Shown in pieces: positions 16,859-26,116 of a DNA stretch of 50,923 nt. The translations under genes were made by a program, and so were the position numbers. The notes under the pieces are model-generated. The model did no database searches. It worked only from the letters and a program-made list of their open reading frames with translations, and was not told the DNA's origin. Origin of the DNA: Chloroflexota bacterium (GTDB lineage Bacteria; Chloroflexota; Anaerolineae; B4-G1); contig JAAEPW010000768.1 of NCBI GenBank assembly GCA_024232355.1, forward strand, positions 1-50,923, given 5' to 3'. Numbering within the stretch: the stretch's first letter is position 1; each line of letters opens with the position of its first letter.

Positions 16859-17973
16859 GTGAGCAATCCCGGAAAAGTGAACTAGAGTCTACGCAACAGA
16901 CGATAAAGTTCTTTGAGACGTTGTTACGCGCGTCGGGCGATGGTATTGTCATCACCGACGTGGCGCAGAGCATTGTCGTGGTCAACGAGGCATTCTGCGA
17001 TTTCTTTGAACGGCGCTGGCGGGACGTGGTCGAGACCAGCCTGTTTGTCTGGCTTGAGCAACTTGATGCCGATGCTCCACGCCGGTGGGCCGAACTGGAG
17101 CATCACGTTCGCCTCGATGGATCGTGCCGCGACGTCGAGTTCCGCCGGATGATGGGGGATGAGGAGAGATGGCTCAACGTCAACGCATCTCTCCTGGAAC
17201 GGGTAGCTGATGAAGAACAAGGTATCATTATCAGCATCTGGCGTGACGTCACCGAGCGCAAGCGGATGGAACAAGAGATGCTCCGTACCGAACGTATGGC
17301 GGCTATGGGTCGTATAGCAGCGACGCTGGCCCACGAGGTCAACAATCCCTTGCAAGCCATCGGTCTCAATATGAGCTTGCTGCTGGATTTTCCGATACAG
17401 GAAAAAGAACGGCAAGAGTGTTTGCGAACCGTGCGCCAGGAGGTTAATCGATTAAAGATGCTTACAGGCCGGGTGTTGACCTTTGTTCACCCTACACGCT
17501 TTGAACTCGAGTTGCTCTCTGCCGTCCAGATCATTCACCACTCCTTGACGCTGGTCGATGAGCGGTTGAGGAACAATCAAATCCAGATCCGTCTTGACCT
17601 GCCCGATGATCTCCCGCCCGTGCTTGCTTCACGCGACCAGTTAGTGCAAGTGCTTCTAAACCTGATAATCAACGCCATCGAAGCTATGCCTGGTGGCGGA
17701 GAGTTGCACATATCGGCTCGGCTCGTCGGGGAGCAGATTGAACTGGCCTTTAGTGATAATGGGCCTGGCCTTTCGCCGGATACCTTGGAAGCGATTTTTG
17801 ATCTAGTTTATACGACGAAAGAAAAGGGCTCGGGCCTGGGTTTGATCATTAGTCAAAGCATCATTGCGCAGCACGGTGGTGTGATTACGGCTGACAATGT
17901 TCCAGGTGGAGGCACGATCTTTACTATTACTCTGCCCCAGGCTGAGACAGACACTTGTTCTTCCGACGCGTAA
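16855..17973 (+). CDS. Cytosolic PAS-domain sensor histidine kinase
   Basis: A 372-residue kinase without membrane segments. Residues about 15-140 form a PAS domain (FFETLLRASGDGIVITDVAQ). About 145-215 is a HisKA domain with phospho-acceptor His in LAHEVNNPLQAIGLNMSLLL. About 245-362 is the HATPase_c domain, with N box LLNLIINAIEAMP, G1 FSDNGPGLS and G2 GSGLGLIISQSIIAQHGG. The start overlaps the corrected end of the oxidoreductase gene (ATGA), so the two are coupled. The PAS domain is paralogous to those at 23597 and in the remnant at 23202. No cognate response regulator is adjacent. Redox sensing tied to the upstream enzyme is plausible but inferred. Confidence 0.9.
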   Translation: MSEQSRKSELESTQQTIKFFETLLRASGDGIVITDVAQSIVVVNEAFCDFFERRWRDVVETSLFVWLEQLDADAPRRWAELEHHVRLDGSCRDVEFRRMMGDEERWLNVNASLLERVADEEQGIIISIWRDVTERKRMEQEMLRTERMAAMGRIAATLAHEVNNPLQAIGLNMSLLLDFPIQEKERQECLRTVRQEVNRLKMLTGRVLTFVHPTRFELELLSAVQIIHHSLTLVDERLRNNQIQIRLDLPDDLPPVLASRDQLVQVLLNLIINAIEAMPGGGELHISARLVGEQIELAFSDNGPGLSPDTLEAIFDLVYTTKEKGSGLGLIISQSIIAQHGGVITADNVPGGGTIFTITLPQAETDTCSSDA

Positions 17974-18110
17974 TTGCGATTTCAAGTTTTGCTAACTTTT
18001 TAATTGCGAGTCGGATAACGCCTACAAATCTATTTTAGGAGCAGCACCTTCACTGCGTATCTGCTATCGGCGAGAATGTCGCTCTCTACTTTAGAGGAGG
18101 AAAAAAAGTC

Positions 18111-19430
18111 ATGACGAACAACTCGTCCAAATGTACCCTTATCATTACTATTGTGCTGCTGACCATAGGTTTGGCAGCTTGCAATGCTGCTATCCCACCA
18201 TCCCGGACAGCGAAACCTGACACAAATGATGAACAGGTCAATTTGCGATTCACCATTTGGAGCGGCAACGAGGCTCACTTGACGATGCTCAACAAATTTG
18301 CCGAAACCTACCGGGAATCTCATCCAAATGTCACTGTTCAGTTTGATACCATCCCCACAGGGGATTATACAGACAAAGTGACAATCCAACTGGCCGGTAG
18401 TAATCCTCCAGATGGTGGGTGGATTGTTGAACGTAGCGCCCCCACCTTTATCGCGGCTGAGGTTCTGGTAGACCTTGGGCCAGTGTTGAGGCAAATCCCT
18501 GGCTATGACATGGCTGACCTGTCAGAATCAGCCTTGCTGCTCTGGAAAAAGGAGGATGCCATCTATGGTATACCCTTTTCAACGTCCCCCTTTCTCATTC
18601 TATACAACCGTGACCTGTTCGAGATAGCCAGTATCGAAACACCGGATGAACTATTGACCCAAGATCAGTGGACTTGGAAAGCGCTGGCAGAGGCAGCCAA
18701 GCGTATTGCTGATGTCACCCCCTCCGGTATCTATGGTTTTGAGAGCGTAGACGCGGCCGTTTATGACAAGGGATTTTGGCTTACCTTGGTGCCCATCATG
18801 TGGGCCTATGGTGGTGACGCTTGGGATTCTGAGGGAACGCAGTGTTTGTTCAACTCGGACAGGTCTATCGCTGCTATTCGGCTCTACCACGACATGGTTT
18901 TTGCGGACAAAAGCGCGGTGCCGCCCGGTGAACAGGCAGACTTTTTCTCTGGCCAATCGGCCATTACAATTGCTCAATTAAGCCGAGTGGCCAAACTACA
19001 GGATGTGACCTTTGCGTGGGGCGTTGTCCCTCTGCCTAGCGGCCCGAACGGAGAGGCATCCGTTATCGGCCAGGCAGCGCTCGCGGTCTTTGAGGCGAGC
19101 GAGCATAAAGACCAGGCCATTGATTTTGTTGCCTTTATGACAAACAAGGAAAATGTGCTCACTATGGCCGAATTCTTTCCCCCGGCCCGTGATTCTGTTT
19201 TAGAGTCCGAGGCATTTCTAAAGGCAAATCCTTTGGTTGATCCAGATAGCATGGAGCAGTCGGTGGTGGCGGCTATCCAAAGTGGAAGAGTGCTGCCGAA
19301 TCACGTCGAGTTTCCCAATATTGATATGATAACGCATATCGAGTTCAAAAACTTGTGGGTGCCTGATGCTGATCTACAAGCTGTTCTGTCCAATATCTGC
19401 GAATCTATTGACCCTTTCCTGACCAAGTGA
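18111..19430 (+). CDS. Extracellular solute-binding lipoprotein, family 1 (sugar type)
   Basis: A 439-residue lipoprotein. The signal peptide ends in the lipobox LAAC (Cys at about residue 24), followed by a Pro/Thr/Asp-rich linker. The mature fold is that of MalE/UgpB-type binding proteins: VNLRFTIWSGNEAHLTMLNK, VQFDTIPTGDYTDKV, YGIPFSTSPFLILYNRDLF, and a C-terminal KDQAIDFVAFM helix. GAGGAGG precedes the start. No permease gene is present; the next gene, 45 bases on, is a membrane histidine kinase with an extracytoplasmic domain. It may therefore present a ligand to that sensor, or use permeases elsewhere with the ATPase at 12163. Confidence 0.85.
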   Translation: MTNNSSKCTLIITIVLLTIGLAACNAAIPPSRTAKPDTNDEQVNLRFTIWSGNEAHLTMLNKFAETYRESHPNVTVQFDTIPTGDYTDKVTIQLAGSNPPDGGWIVERSAPTFIAAEVLVDLGPVLRQIPGYDMADLSESALLLWKKEDAIYGIPFSTSPFLILYNRDLFEIASIETPDELLTQDQWTWKALAEAAKRIADVTPSGIYGFESVDAAVYDKGFWLTLVPIMWAYGGDAWDSEGTQCLFNSDRSIAAIRLYHDMVFADKSAVPPGEQADFFSGQSAITIAQLSRVAKLQDVTFAWGVVPLPSGPNGEASVIGQAALAVFEASEHKDQAIDFVAFMTNKENVLTMAEFFPPARDSVLESEAFLKANPLVDPDSMEQSVVAAIQSGRVLPNHVEFPNIDMITHIEFKNLWVPDADLQAVLSNICESIDPFLTK

Positions 19431-19475
19431 GCGCCACACAAACTGGTGATCGGTAATGTTAGGAGGATATCGAAA

Positions 19476-22400
19476 ATGAAGCACCTTTTCAAGAGTTTAA
19501 CTTTCAAGATAGGCATTACGATTATCCTGGTAGAAGCTGTTGCCCTGGCAATAACCGGTTTTTTCTACATTGCGCGCTTCCAGACGCAGATTGACGAACG
19601 GATCAGAGTCAGAGTTGAACTCCCCGGAATGCTTGTTAGCAAAGGATTGCTGAACTTTGGTTCTATAGCCGATGAAAAAGTGATGATGGAACTGGTCGGT
19701 GAAGAATTGATTGATGGTCTGGTGGTTGGATCTGACAAGCAAGTGTTTTATTCCCTGAATCCTGATCATGTGCGGCGGGAGGTTACAGAATTACCGGAAA
19801 TGGACCCCGGCTGGTTTGATGAGGAGCTGACCCAAAGCCTGCTTGAGGAAACGGCAGATGGGTTGATCAGTATAACACCCATCCAAACCTTTGCCAGAGA
19901 AAAGTCTTCCTACTTTGTTTACATCAAGGTTGGAACCGAGCAGGCAGAGCGTGAAAAAAAAGCCGTCGTGAAACTGTTTATCATTGGTTCTATTTCCAGC
20001 CTGGTCATTACCTCTCTGATCATCATTCTCTCTTTCAGATTGAGTATTTTAACTCGAGTTACCGACGTGTTGAATGCCTTGGAACAAGTTGAAGCAGGTG
20101 ACCTAACAGCCCGAACAAGCAAAGTGATTTTAAAAGATGAAATTGGCACCTTGCAACGTCGCATCAATTCGATGGCCGGCGCCTTGGAGCAGCGAATCGA
20201 GGAACGCGAGCGGGCCGAGGAAAGGGTGCAACATCTTTTAGATCAGCAAATTGCCGTCAATCAACTGGCCCTGGCGGTGGGGGAGACCCGAGATCTGGAT
20301 ACGATCTATGGCATAATCTATGAACACGTAGGCCTGCTGGTAGATGTCAATGCGTTCATTGTCGCCTTTTACGACGACGAAACGCACCTTATCCATGCCG
20401 GATATGTGGTCAATAAAGGCAAAGTGCGTGACGCCACTAATTTTCCTCCGATTCCACTGGAAAAAGTGGGATATGGCACCCAGAGTCATGTGATCCATAC
20501 CGGCGAGCCGTTCTACTGTCCTGACTTTCGCGAGGCGAGGGCAAGAATCAAGACAGAGTACAAGATTGCAAACGACGGTACAGTCAGTGAAGGGCCACCG
20601 CCGATGGAAAAGCAGGAAGACTCTACTAACTCGGCGCTCTATGTGCCGATGAAAGTCGAGGGGGCCGTCATTGGAGTGATGCAGGTGCAGAGTCATCGCT
20701 TAGACGCCTACTCTCAAAAGGATATTGATCTGCTCGCCGGTGTGTCCAACGTGGCCGCTGTCGCTACCCAAAACGCCAGGCTGTACGGAAAAGTTGAGAG
20801 CGAGTTGGCCGAGCGGGTACGGGCGGAGGAGGGCCAACGCAAAGCGTTGGCGGCCAGGGAAAAAGCTCTGGCTAGCGCGTTGCAGGCAACGCACGCGCTG
20901 CGGGAGAGCGAGGCCAAAAACAGAGCGATTCTAAAGGCAATACCTGATATGATGTTTCAAATTCACAAAGATGGAACATACATCGGGTACAGCTACAGTG
21001 GGCCAGAAGAAGATTTCTCCGTGCCGCCAGATGTATTTATGGGCAAGAAAGTGAGTGATATTGCGCCCCCGGATCGCGCTGCTGAGGTGATGCGATGGAT
21101 AAAAAAAGTGTTGGAGAGCGGTGAGTCCCAGGTCTTTGAGTATTCATCACCGATTGGTGACGAAATACGTTGGTACGAAGCCCGAATGGTTAAAAATAGT
21201 AGAGATAATGTACTAGTGATAGTGCGCATCATCACCGAGCGCAGGCAAGTTGAGGAGGCGCTGCGGGAGAGTGAGGAACGATACCGTAGTCTGTTCGATA
21301 GCGCCCCTGTGGGCATCTACCGCACGACGCCGGGCGGGCAGTTCCTCGATGTCAATCCTGCCTTCATAGAGATGATGGGCTACCCGGATCGCGAGTCCCT
21401 GCTGGCGACCAACGCAGGCGATAGGCAAATGAACGCTGGAGATCGCCAGCGATGGCAAACACTATTAGAGCATGAAGGGATCGTACGTGGTTTTGAAGCG
21501 CAAATGCGTCGGCACGACGGCGTGGTGATCTGGATACGAGATTCCTCCCGGGTTGTCCACGATGCTGATGGTCAGGTGCTCCGCTACGAAGGGAACGTTG
21601 AAGACATCACCGAGCAAAAGCGCGTGGAGGAAGAACGTGAACGCCTGACCGCCCAGATCAGCGAGCAGGCGCGACAGATGGAACAGATCCTTGCTACCGT
21701 GCCGGAAGGCGTACTGCTGTTGGATGCCGAGAGGCGGATCCTGCAGGCCAATCCCGTGGCCGAGGGTGACCTGGCCGTTCTGACCGGTGCCACAGTGGGC
21801 GACACCCTCACCCACCTAGGCGGCCGCCCGCTGGCCGAATTCCTCACCTCGCCGCCGACCAAGGGATTGTGGCACGAGGTCAAGGCCGACGACCGGATCT
21901 TTGAGGTTATCGGCCGTCCGATGGTGCCGACCACAGACGGTCGGGCGGAGAACTGGGTGATGGTCATCCGAGACGTGACCCAGGAGCGCGAGATCGAACG
22001 GCGCATCCAGCAGCAAGAGCGGCTGGCGGCAGTGGGACAACTGGCGGCCGGTGTGGCCCACGATTTCAACAATATCATGGCTACGATCGTTCTCTATACC
22101 CAGATGTCTATAAAGACCCCCGACCTGCCCCCAAAAATCCGCCAGCGTCTGGAAACAGTTTCCGGGCAGGCCTATAGAGCCACCGACTTGGTCCAGCAGA
22201 TCCTGGATTTCAGCCGTCGCGCTGTGTTGGAGCGTCGCCCTATGGATCTGGCGCCGTTCTTGAAAGAGGTGGTCAAGTTGCTGGAGCGCACCGTGCCGGA
22301 AAACGTCAAGATGGACTTGGGTTACGGCACCGACGAATACATAGTGAATGCCGACCCGACGCGGATGCAGCAAGCGATTATGAACCTGGTCGTCAACGCG

Positions 22401-23162
22401 CGGGATGCTATGTCAGAAGGGGGGGAACTGCACATCGCTTTGTCTAGAACGACCGAGACGGACGAGATCAAGTGTGTAACTTGCGACCAGGTAGCCACAG
22501 GAGAATGGGTGCGCATAGCGGTGACCGATACCGGCAGTGGGATTCCGTCCAACGCACTGCCTCACATCTTTGATCCATTTTTTACTACCAAAGAAACGGG
22601 CAAAGGGACAGGGTTGGGGCTCGCGCAGGTGTATGGCATTGTGAAACAGCATGAGGGCCACGTCGACGTGAGCACAGAGGCCGGGACGGGAACCACGTTT
22701 ACACTCTACCTGCCCGCTTTGCTGGTGCCTCTGGCGGAGGTACCAGTTCTGAAAACAGAGATCCTGGTTGAGGGGCAGGGAGAGACCATCCTGGTGGTAG
22801 AGGATAATACAACCTTGCGCAAAGCCTTGGTCGAGATCATAGAACAATTGAACTATCGGGTGCTGGAAGCGGCAAATGGCTATGAGGCGTTGGCCATGTT
22901 GGAGGAGCGCGCGGGAGAGATATCGCTGGTGCTGAGTGACTTGGTGATGCCAGAGATGGGTGGGCGAGCGTTGTTCCACGCTATGCGGCAGCGCAGCCTA
23001 CCGCTGCCGGTGGTGATGTTGAGCGGTCACCCAATGGAAAACGAACTCGAGGATCTGCAAGCGCAGGGCCTGGCCGGATGGTTGCTCAAACCCCCGGATA
23101 TGGAGCAACTGTCCCGGCTGCTGGCGAGGGCGTTGAAAGGCTATGTGGATGCAGATGTTTGA
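19476..23162 (+). CDS. Membrane hybrid histidine kinase: HAMP-GAF-PAS x3-HisKA-HATPase-REC
   Basis: A 1,228-residue sensor. TM1 is about residues 11-33, the extracytoplasmic domain about 34-163 and TM2 about 165-187. HAMP is about 188-240, GAF about 265-435 and PAS domains lie near 470-590, 600-720 and 735-840. HisKA carries His in GVAHDFNNIMATI. HATPase has TDTGSGIPSNALPHIFDPFF and GKGTGLGLAQVYGIVKQHEG. The C-terminal receiver begins ILVVEDNTTLRKALVEIIEQ, with acceptor Asp in VLSDLVMPEMGG and Lys in GWLLKPPD. The start at 19476 is fixed by AGGAGGA; an upstream frame start lacks one. It follows the solute-binding lipoprotein closely, whose ligand it could sense. Confidence 0.9.
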   Translation: MKHLFKSLTFKIGITIILVEAVALAITGFFYIARFQTQIDERIRVRVELPGMLVSKGLLNFGSIADEKVMMELVGEELIDGLVVGSDKQVFYSLNPDHVRREVTELPEMDPGWFDEELTQSLLEETADGLISITPIQTFAREKSSYFVYIKVGTEQAEREKKAVVKLFIIGSISSLVITSLIIILSFRLSILTRVTDVLNALEQVEAGDLTARTSKVILKDEIGTLQRRINSMAGALEQRIEERERAEERVQHLLDQQIAVNQLALAVGETRDLDTIYGIIYEHVGLLVDVNAFIVAFYDDETHLIHAGYVVNKGKVRDATNFPPIPLEKVGYGTQSHVIHTGEPFYCPDFREARARIKTEYKIANDGTVSEGPPPMEKQEDSTNSALYVPMKVEGAVIGVMQVQSHRLDAYSQKDIDLLAGVSNVAAVATQNARLYGKVESELAERVRAEEGQRKALAAREKALASALQATHALRESEAKNRAILKAIPDMMFQIHKDGTYIGYSYSGPEEDFSVPPDVFMGKKVSDIAPPDRAAEVMRWIKKVLESGESQVFEYSSPIGDEIRWYEARMVKNSRDNVLVIVRIITERRQVEEALRESEERYRSLFDSAPVGIYRTTPGGQFLDVNPAFIEMMGYPDRESLLATNAGDRQMNAGDRQRWQTLLEHEGIVRGFEAQMRRHDGVVIWIRDSSRVVHDADGQVLRYEGNVEDITEQKRVEEERERLTAQISEQARQMEQILATVPEGVLLLDAERRILQANPVAEGDLAVLTGATVGDTLTHLGGRPLAEFLTSPPTKGLWHEVKADDRIFEVIGRPMVPTTDGRAENWVMVIRDVTQEREIERRIQQQERLAAVGQLAAGVAHDFNNIMATIVLYTQMSIKTPDLPPKIRQRLETVSGQAYRATDLVQQILDFSRRAVLERRPMDLAPFLKEVVKLLERTVPENVKMDLGYGTDEYIVNADPTRMQQAIMNLVVNARDAMSEGGELHIALSRTTETDEIKCVTCDQVATGEWVRIAVTDTGSGIPSNALPHIFDPFFTTKETGKGTGLGLAQVYGIVKQHEGHVDVSTEAGTGTTFTLYLPALLVPLAEVPVLKTEILVEGQGETILVVEDNTTLRKALVEIIEQLNYRVLEAANGYEALAMLEERAGEISLVLSDLVMPEMGGRALFHAMRQRSLPLPVVMLSGHPMENELEDLQAQGLAGWLLKPPDMEQLSRLLARALKGYVDADV

Positions 23163-23201
23163 CGACCTGCGCTCAAAAGGCTTCCAACTAGGAGATTCGC
23201 T

Positions 23202-23571
23202 ACGAGTGGACGACCCAGAAAAGGTGAATGGGGGGCACACAGCAAACAAAAGTTCTTTGAGAGGTTGCTGCACGCCTCGACCGATGACATCGTGGTCACT
23301 GATGCGGCACAGAGCATCAAAGATAATCATTTGATGGGGACAGTGGTCAAGTTGTTATTGATAGAGTTGGGATTACCGTTGTCGGAGAAGTGGTGGATGG
23401 ACTAGAGGCAGTTGAGATGGTGCATGCTTTGCGACCCGACGTGGTCCTGATGGACGTAGAGCCTAAATGGAAGAGGGCACGATATTTAGTATCTACTTGC
23501 CAGCCGAGTTGTCGTCTTTGCCCCAGCCCCATTGCCGGCATCACTTGTTTTGGATTAGGCAAATGATTTGA
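23202..23571 (+). pseudogene. Remnants of a PAS/receiver/kinase signalling gene
   Basis: Three fragments in different frames. From 23202, an ACG in place of ATG is followed by SGRPRKGE and FFERLLHASTDDIVVTDAAQ, which matches the N-terminus of the kinase at 23597 (SKRPRKGE, FFETLLCASSDGVVVTDATQ); its TAGGAG ribosome-binding site (23189-23194) survives. Around 23355-23460 a receiver fragment reads VVGEVVDGLEAVEMVHALRP, then DVVLMDV, like the receiver at 26117. At 23467-23571 a kinase end reads EEGTIFSIYLPAELSS, the last strand of a HATPase domain. No continuous frame links them, so this is a decayed gene or genes with internal deletions. Confidence 0.8.
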
Positions 23572-23596
23572 TACTTTTTCCCTGTAGGAGTTTGTT

Positions 23597-26083
23597 ATGA
23601 GTAAACGACCTAGAAAAGGTGAATTTGAGGCCATGCCGCAAACGCTCGAGTTCTTTGAGACGTTGCTGTGTGCGTCGAGCGATGGTGTTGTGGTCACCGA
23701 TGCGACGCAGAATATCATCGTGGTTAACCAATCATTCTGTAATTTCTTTGGACAGCAGCGGCAAGATGTTGCCGAGATCAGTATGTCTGTTTGGCTTGAT
23801 CAGCTAAATGCGGATGCATCCCGGCGTTGGGCTGAACTGGAACAGAATGTTCGGCTCAAAGGCGCGTACCACGACGTCGAGTTTCAGATGACGACGCATA
23901 ATGGGACGAGACACTTGAGCGTCAACGCTTCTCTTTTAGAGCAGGTGGATGACGAGCAGGTTGGTTTGATCATCAGTGTCTGGCGCGATCTCACTGAGCG
24001 GGTGCGGGGGGAGGCTGGCCCACATAAAGCGTTGTCGGCCAGGGAAAAAACTCTGGCTGAGGCGTTGCAAACAATGCACTTGTTGCGAAAAGCCCACGAT
24101 CAATTGGAAATGCGCATCGAGGAGCGAATGGCCGAGCTCGCACAAGTCAATAAAAAATTGCGCGTCGAGATTGTCGAACGCAAGCGGGCCCAGGAAGCAT
24201 TGCGGGAAAGTGAGGAGACAGTACGAGTGCTTTTGAATGCTCCCACAGACACGTTATTGCTGATGGATGCTGAGGGATATATTCTAACTCTGAACGAAAC
24301 AGCGGCCGCGAGATTCGATGGGCATGCCGATGATCTTGTTGGCTTGTGTGTGTTTGATCTGCTTTCACCCGACATTGCCGAAAATCGAAGGATTCAGAAC
24401 GATAAAGCCATTCATTCGGGCGAGATTGTTCGTTTTGAGGATGAACGAAAAGGGCGGTGCTTTGAGCAAAGTGTGTATCCCGTCTTTGACGCGCAAGGAG
24501 AGCCAAAATACTTGGCTGTCTTTGCCCGTGACATCACCGAGCGCAAACGGACAGAGCAAGCTTTGCGGTCATCAGAAGAATATGCGAGAAATGTTATCGA
24601 AAGTTCTCTGGATATGATTATCGCCAGCAATATGGAGCGCCGCATCGTCGGGTTCAACAGGGCAGCGGAGGAGACGTTTGGTTACCGTCGAGATGAGGTC
24701 ATTGGAGAACACGTTGACATCCTCTATGCTGACCCCCAAAAGGGACTCGTTATCCACGAAACGGCAATTAGTGAGGGGAGATGTGTGCAACAAGTCTTTG
24801 ACCGTCGCAAGAATGGCGAGATGTTTCCAGTTTATCTTTCTGCCTCTCTCTTGCGGGATGCCACCGGTGAGTTGGTGGGCGTTATGGGTATCGCTCGTGA
24901 TATCACTGAACTCAAACAGACCGAAGAGGCGTTGCGTCGACACAATCAGAAACTGGCGATGCTCAACCGGTCAGGTCAGGCACTTGCCTCTACTCTTGAT
25001 CTGGATCAGGTGCTCGTCACCGTTCTGGAAGAGGTGCGTCGTTTTCTGAACGTGGTTGCAGTTTCTGTCTGGTTGACCGATCCGGCGACGGGTGAACTGG
25101 TCTGCCAGCAGGCTACGGGCCCTCAAAATGAGATTGTGCGCGGCTGGCGGTTGTCGCCGGGTCAGGGGATTGGTGGTTGGGTAGTGCGCAACGGCAAGGG
25201 TTTGATCGTGCCAGATGCGTGGGCCGACGAGCGCTATTTCAAGGGCGTAGAGCAAAAGGCCATGTTGTCGTTACGTTCTATTCTTTCTATCCCCTTGAAG
25301 ATCAAAGACGACGTCATTGGCACGCTTCAGGCGGTTGATGAAACAGCCAACCGGTTCGATGCAGCGGATTTAGAGGTGCTCGAGTCATTGGTCACGACTG
25401 CGGCTATTGCTATTGATAACGCCCGTTTGTACGAACAGGCACGGCAGGATGCAGAGACCAAGTCTATGTTGTTGAGAGAGGTCAACCATCGCGTCAAGAA
25501 TAATTTGTCCGCCATTGTGGGTTTGCTCTACACTGAACGGCGTCATGCCAAGGTGGAGGATCAGGCCGTTTATCAACCCATTATGCAGGATTTGGTCACT
25601 CGGGTGCAGGGGCTGTCCACGGTACACAGTCTGCTCTCTACTTCTGGGTGGGCGGCTTTGTTGTTAAGCGATCTGACGACTCGGATCATTCACTCTTCTT
25701 TGCAAGTGCTCCCAGGCGATAAAAAAGTGTCTGTGGATGTAACACCCTCTTTGGTTTATGTAACGGCTGATCAAGCGCACAACCTGGCACTGTTAATCAA
25801 CGAGTTGGCAATCAACACGGTCAAGCACGTGCTACAAGAACGAGACGCAGTGCGCATTGTTGTCCGCATTGCTTTTGACGATGGCGATGATGCTCTGCAA
25901 ATCGTGCGATTCGAGTTTCGAGATGACGGGCCGGGCTATCCTGAGGATGTGCTGCGATTAGAACGTCACAATGTGGGATTTGATCTGATACAGAATATCG
26001 TTCGCAAGAGCTTGCGTGGGAAACTGTCATTGTTCAACGATCCTGGCGCAGTGGCCGTTATTCGGTTCCGGGCGGAAATATAA
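23597..26083 (+). CDS. PAS/GAF sensor kinase of the HisKA_2 type
   Basis: An 828-residue cytosolic kinase. PAS1 is about residues 15-130, a coiled coil about 140-200, PAS2 about 205-310, PAS3 about 325-440 and GAF about 455-620 (SPGQGIGGWVVRNGKGLIVP). The HisKA_2 domain has acceptor His in LLREVNHRVKNNLSAIVGLL, followed by a HATPase domain with ELAINTVKHV as the N box and RDDGPGYPEDV as G1. This is the HWE/LuxQ-like group often paired with stand-alone receivers in general stress signalling. TAGGAG precedes the ATG. PAS1 is a close paralogue of the PAS in the kinase at 16855 and of the remnant just upstream. It is 33 bases from the receiver-kinase that follows. Confidence 0.9.
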   Translation: MSKRPRKGEFEAMPQTLEFFETLLCASSDGVVVTDATQNIIVVNQSFCNFFGQQRQDVAEISMSVWLDQLNADASRRWAELEQNVRLKGAYHDVEFQMTTHNGTRHLSVNASLLEQVDDEQVGLIISVWRDLTERVRGEAGPHKALSAREKTLAEALQTMHLLRKAHDQLEMRIEERMAELAQVNKKLRVEIVERKRAQEALRESEETVRVLLNAPTDTLLLMDAEGYILTLNETAAARFDGHADDLVGLCVFDLLSPDIAENRRIQNDKAIHSGEIVRFEDERKGRCFEQSVYPVFDAQGEPKYLAVFARDITERKRTEQALRSSEEYARNVIESSLDMIIASNMERRIVGFNRAAEETFGYRRDEVIGEHVDILYADPQKGLVIHETAISEGRCVQQVFDRRKNGEMFPVYLSASLLRDATGELVGVMGIARDITELKQTEEALRRHNQKLAMLNRSGQALASTLDLDQVLVTVLEEVRRFLNVVAVSVWLTDPATGELVCQQATGPQNEIVRGWRLSPGQGIGGWVVRNGKGLIVPDAWADERYFKGVEQKAMLSLRSILSIPLKIKDDVIGTLQAVDETANRFDAADLEVLESLVTTAAIAIDNARLYEQARQDAETKSMLLREVNHRVKNNLSAIVGLLYTERRHAKVEDQAVYQPIMQDLVTRVQGLSTVHSLLSTSGWAALLLSDLTTRIIHSSLQVLPGDKKVSVDVTPSLVYVTADQAHNLALLINELAINTVKHVLQERDAVRIVVRIAFDDGDDALQIVRFEFRDDGPGYPEDVLRLERHNVGFDLIQNIVRKSLRGKLSLFNDPGAVAVIRFRAEI

Positions 26084-26116
26084 GGGGACGAGTTGCACGT
26101 ATTTTTGGAGGAGAAA

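Noticed and set aside
23143..23334. 63-codon frame starting inside the hybrid kinase end
   Set aside because: It crosses the pseudogene fragment in the wrong frame; the PAS similarity is in another frame.
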